A stretch of 7,248 nt of DNA, from the NCBI GenBank assembly GCA_002482705.1, contig DLGM01000396.1, positions 2,846-10,093 of the forward strand. The letters run 5' to 3'. Under the pieces are notes generated by a model. That model saw nothing but the letters and a program-made list of their open reading frames with translations, was not told where the DNA came from and searched no databases. Positions 6,711 through 7,248 of this stretch are shown here, piece by piece; the first letter of the stretch is position 1; every line of letters begins with the position of its first letter. This DNA is from Cyanobacteria bacterium UBA7694. GTDB lineage: Bacteria > Cyanobacteriota > Sericytochromatia > UBA7694. The position numbers and the translations under genes are program-made.

Positions 6711-6728
6711 TTACGCCTTGAATACTTT

Positions 6729-6755
6729 CAGAGGGCAGATACTATCTGCCCTCTG
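6729..6755. repeat. Perfect 27-bp palindrome (13-1-13)
   Basis: CAGAGGGCAGATA (6729-6741) and TATCTGCCCTCTG (6743-6755) are exact reverse complements around one C at 6742. The symmetry continues for three more pairs outward if one T-G wobble is allowed. Folded as RNA it gives at least 11 bp with a 5-base loop. No T-run follows on either strand, so a Rho-independent terminator is unlikely. Its place between two divergent genes suits a dimeric regulator's operator, but a structured RNA element or a dispersed palindromic repeat is also possible. Confidence 0.6.
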
Positions 6756-6935
6756 GAACAAAATAGCTCTGATTTATAGTCTTGTTGTGTTATCTCTACC
6801 ACGGTTAGAAAGTAGATGCCCGATGTCACCGCTATCGCGGCTGCTTTTCCTTGTTGGTAACCGTTTAGTCACATCTAGCTTCTGCATTCTCACTGGAATT
6901 AATCCAAGAGCACATATCCTTTTTAGAGGTTTTCC

Positions 6936-7248
6936 ATGTCATATATCCCCCTTTGGCTGGCTGACTTTGAAGCGTTGTCAGCCAGCCATCAAGCCGAAGT
7001 TCTGGCCCTGATTCAGCACCTGAAAGTGGCTTCAGAGCCAAACCAAACAGCGCGTCTTATTTCTCAGGGAGATGTATTTTGGGCTGAGATTGCTAAAAAT
7101 GCGGATCAGGGTCAAGGTTTGCGCCATCCCCATGTGGTGATTCAAGACGATGTGCTGAACCACAGCCGGATTCATAGTGTTGTCGTTTGTGCGCTGAGTA
7201 CTCAGCTCAAGCGTTTGAATGAACCCGGCAATGTGGCTTTAGCGGCGG
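6936..7248 (+). CDS. PemK/MazF-family toxin-like protein, 3' end outside the window
   Basis: The frame is open from ATG 6936 to the window end (104 codons seen) and is supported by AGAGG six bases before the ATG. Residues 43-49 (SQGDVFW) match the first strand and loop of the PemK/MazF fold. They are followed by RHPHVVIQDDVLN (63-75), SVVVCALST (81-89) and LKRLNEPGNVALAA (91-104), the expected order for the family's beta barrel. Well-studied members are sequence-specific endoribonucleases that are inhibited by a partner antitoxin. The odd feature is the first 42 residues: canonical MazF proteins begin close to the G-D-x-x-W motif, whereas here a mostly helical-looking, leucine/alanine-rich segment precedes it, with no internal ATG. 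No antitoxin-like gene lies upstream. A partner could lie downstream outside the window. The catalytic residues of the C-terminal part cannot be judged. Confidence 0.75.
   Translation, partial: MSYIPLWLADFEALSASHQAEVLALIQHLKVASEPNQTARLISQGDVFWAEIAKNADQGQGLRHPHVVIQDDVLNHSRIHSVVVCALSTQLKRLNEPGNVALAA

Larger units (their letters stand above)
6621..6935. other. 315-base divergent intergenic region
   Basis: This gap separates the minus-strand amidohydrolase gene from the plus-strand MazF-like gene and should hold both promoters. On the minus strand TATGAT and TATAAG are possible -10 elements within 6660-6672, but neither has a convincing -35. On the plus strand TATCCT (6915-6920) with CTGGAA (6893-6898) at 16 bases is a weak candidate. 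GGGCGT (6642-6647) and ACGCCC (6671-6676) could pair in the amidohydrolase leader. A small stem CCGC/GCGG near 6839-6850 is followed by CTGCTTTT but is only 4 bp. I see no tRNA, no known riboswitch and no convincing antitoxin gene here. Confidence 0.5.

Noticed and set aside
6697..7011. 104-codon plus-strand open frame crossing into the MazF-like gene
   Set aside because: It overlaps the MazF-like frame by 76 bases, has only a poor ribosome site, and its composition shows no domain. The MazF-like frame has clear family motifs and a better start, so this is not taken as an antitoxin.

Overview
The window reads as an ordinary stretch of chromosome from a Gram-negative-type bacterium of moderate G+C. 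Pointers to a diderm are a periplasm-type signal peptide on one enzyme, a lipoprotein signal on another, and a polytopic protein of the O-antigen ligase/polymerase superfamily. Purine-rich Shine-Dalgarno sites (AAGGAG, GAGGAGGG, AGAGG) precede most starts, and two genes start with GTG. One HIP1 octamer (GCGATCGC, 1313-1320) is present, but one copy in 7.2 kb is too weak to call a cyanobacterium. I do not assign a genus.

Layout, left to right. Positions 1-144 hold the 3' end of an EamA/DMT-type transporter. After a 103-base gap with a candidate -10 region comes an ALDH3-like aldehyde dehydrogenase (248-1636), whose stop overlaps the GTG start of a Wzy/WaaL-like membrane protein (1633-3024). 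A separate promoter (3106-3135) and a good ribosome binding site precede a secreted DUF885-family putative metallohydrolase (3167-4933). Next is a small three-helix membrane protein of unknown function (5014-5310). Its start codon and Shine-Dalgarno lie inside a long inverted repeat (4976-5018). Its stop overlaps the stop of a convergent gene on the minus strand, a lipoprotein amidohydrolase of the imidazolonepropionase/prolidase-like type (5307-6620). A 315-base divergent intergenic region follows. It contains a perfect 13-1-13 palindrome (6729-6755) and smaller dyads. The window ends inside a PemK/MazF-family toxin-like gene (6936 onward) that has an N-terminal extension and no antitoxin gene before it.

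How the genes fit together. The aldehyde dehydrogenase and the O-antigen-ligase-like protein are translationally linked, but no shared pathway is obvious. The DUF885 protein and the amidohydrolase are both exported hydrolases with recognisable metal-binding residues. They could both degrade peptides or amides in the envelope, although they are transcribed towards each other and so are not an operon. The most unusual signals are in non-coding sequence: the start-codon hairpin at 4976-5018, the 27-bp palindrome at 6729-6755, and a terminator-like structure across the convergent gene ends (5285-5330). I found no mobile element, CRISPR array, tRNA or rRNA, and no evidence for a multi-gene novel system.
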